From Rhodopseudomonas palustris (lineage in GTDB: Bacteria; Pseudomonadota; Alphaproteobacteria; Rhizobiales; Xanthobacteraceae): DNA of 64,000 bases. A model generated the notes under the pieces. It was given only the letters and a program-made list of their open reading frames with translations, searched no databases and was not told where the DNA came from. Both the position numbers and the translations under genes were made by a program. Each line of letters begins with the position of its first letter. The first letter of the stretch is position 1. The stretch is from NCBI RefSeq assembly GCF_013415845.1, contig NZ_CP058907.1, positions 1,364,001-1,428,000 of the forward strand, read 5' to 3'. Of this stretch, positions 63,543 to 64,000 are shown one piece after another.

Positions 63543-64000
63543 ATGCTTTGGATTCAGGTGCTAGTGAACGGGCTCGCCCTCGGTGGCCTGTACGCCTGCA
63601 TTGCGGCCGGATTTTCCCTGGTCTGGGGTGTTCTCAATATCATCAACATCCTCCACGGTTCGTTGATCGTGCTCGGCGGCTACCTGGCGTTCTTCGCTCA
63701 TCAGCAATTCGGCGTCAGCCCGTTCGTGCTGGCGCCGTTCGCCGGCGCGGCGACCTTCCTGATCGGTTTCGCCCTCCAGCGTTTCGTCGTGAACCCGGTG
63801 ATGGGCAGGCCGGTGCTGATCACGCTGGTGCTGACCTTCGGCCTCAATCTGTTTCTCGACAACGCCATGCTGGCGACGTTCAAGGCCGACTATCGCAAGA
63901 TCAACCTGCAGCCGCCGCTCGGCGTGGCTGAATTCGGCAATATCATCGTTCCGATCGACCGCATCTATGCAACGGCGGAGGGGCTGGCGCTGGTCGGCGC
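63543..64000 (+). CDS. ABC permease of LivH type (partial, cut by window end)
   Basis: The first 152 codons are present, from ATG 63543. N-terminal hydrophobic LivH pattern: LVNGLALGGLYACIAAGFSLVWGVLNIINILHGSL, then GGYLAFFAHQQFG and LITLVLTFGLNLFLDN. It is the membrane partner of the upstream binding protein. The rest lies beyond the window. Confidence 0.9.
   Translation, partial: MLWIQVLVNGLALGGLYACIAAGFSLVWGVLNIINILHGSLIVLGGYLAFFAHQQFGVSPFVLAPFAGAATFLIGFALQRFVVNPVMGRPVLITLVLTFGLNLFLDNAMLATFKADYRKINLQPPLGVAEFGNIIVPIDRIYATAEGLALVG

Overview
The window is chromosomal DNA from an alphaproteobacterium, most likely Rhodopseudomonas or a close relative in the Bradyrhizobium group. The evidence is the high GC content, the carA / yqeY / dnaG / rpoD neighbourhood, the SciP (DUF1153) and FlbD flagellar regulators, a DnaG without zinc ligands, a sox/fcc sulfur-oxidation cluster, and several families of GC-rich palindromic intergenic repeats. 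Species assignment is inference from family recognition only; no search was run.

Layout. 0-8 kb: an FmdB zinc ribbon, cobS (cobalamin synthesis), a small secreted protein behind a FixK/FNR-type box, a P2-type cation ATPase, a tandem universal stress protein and an AGPS-like FAD oxidase. 8-14 kb: sciP, then the basal-body operon fliF-fliG-fliH-fliN-flbD, with CtrA-like sites upstream of both sciP and fliF. 14-28 kb: housekeeping and small metabolic genes (transglutaminase-like protein, RecD-like helicase, methyltransferase, dps, cupin, carA, hydrolase, yqeY, ArsR/SRPBCC pair, LysE exporter, N-formylglutamate amidohydrolase, gamma-glutamylcyclotransferase-like protein). 28.7-33 kb: dnaG and rpoD. 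33-38 kb: an accessory block directly behind rpoD with two toxin-antitoxin modules, a low-GC gene that joins a GreA-like domain to an SF1 helicase, and a structured intergenic element. 38-46 kb: a membrane diguanylate cyclase, an SDR, a FabH-like synthase, a cupin, a membrane-anchored Mrr-like nuclease, a PfpI protein and a lytic transglycosylase. 46.5-51 kb: fliK-flgD, mnmA and a PmtA-like methyltransferase. 51.5 kb: tRNA-Met(CAT), then about 1.2 kb of degenerate sequence. 52.7-62 kb: a sulfur region, with a sulfonate-type ABC importer (binding protein, fused double permease, ATPase) plus a sulfatase on the + strand, convergent with yeeE-fccA-fccB-soxY-soxZ on the - strand. 62.3-64 kb: start of a branched-chain-amino-acid-type ABC importer, cut by the window edge.

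How it fits together. Flagellar genes are under the cell-cycle regulators expected in alphaproteobacteria (CtrA/SciP, FlbD). The sulfur region couples uptake of organosulfur compounds and hydrolysis of sulfate or phosphonate esters with oxidation of sulfide/thiosulfate. The most unusual item is the GreA-like/helicase fusion at 34.7-37.2 kb, whose architecture recalls HelD RNA-polymerase recycling factors. Second is the membrane-anchored Mrr nuclease at 43.2-44.1 kb. Convergent gene ends are repeatedly occupied by palindromic repeats that probably act as terminators.
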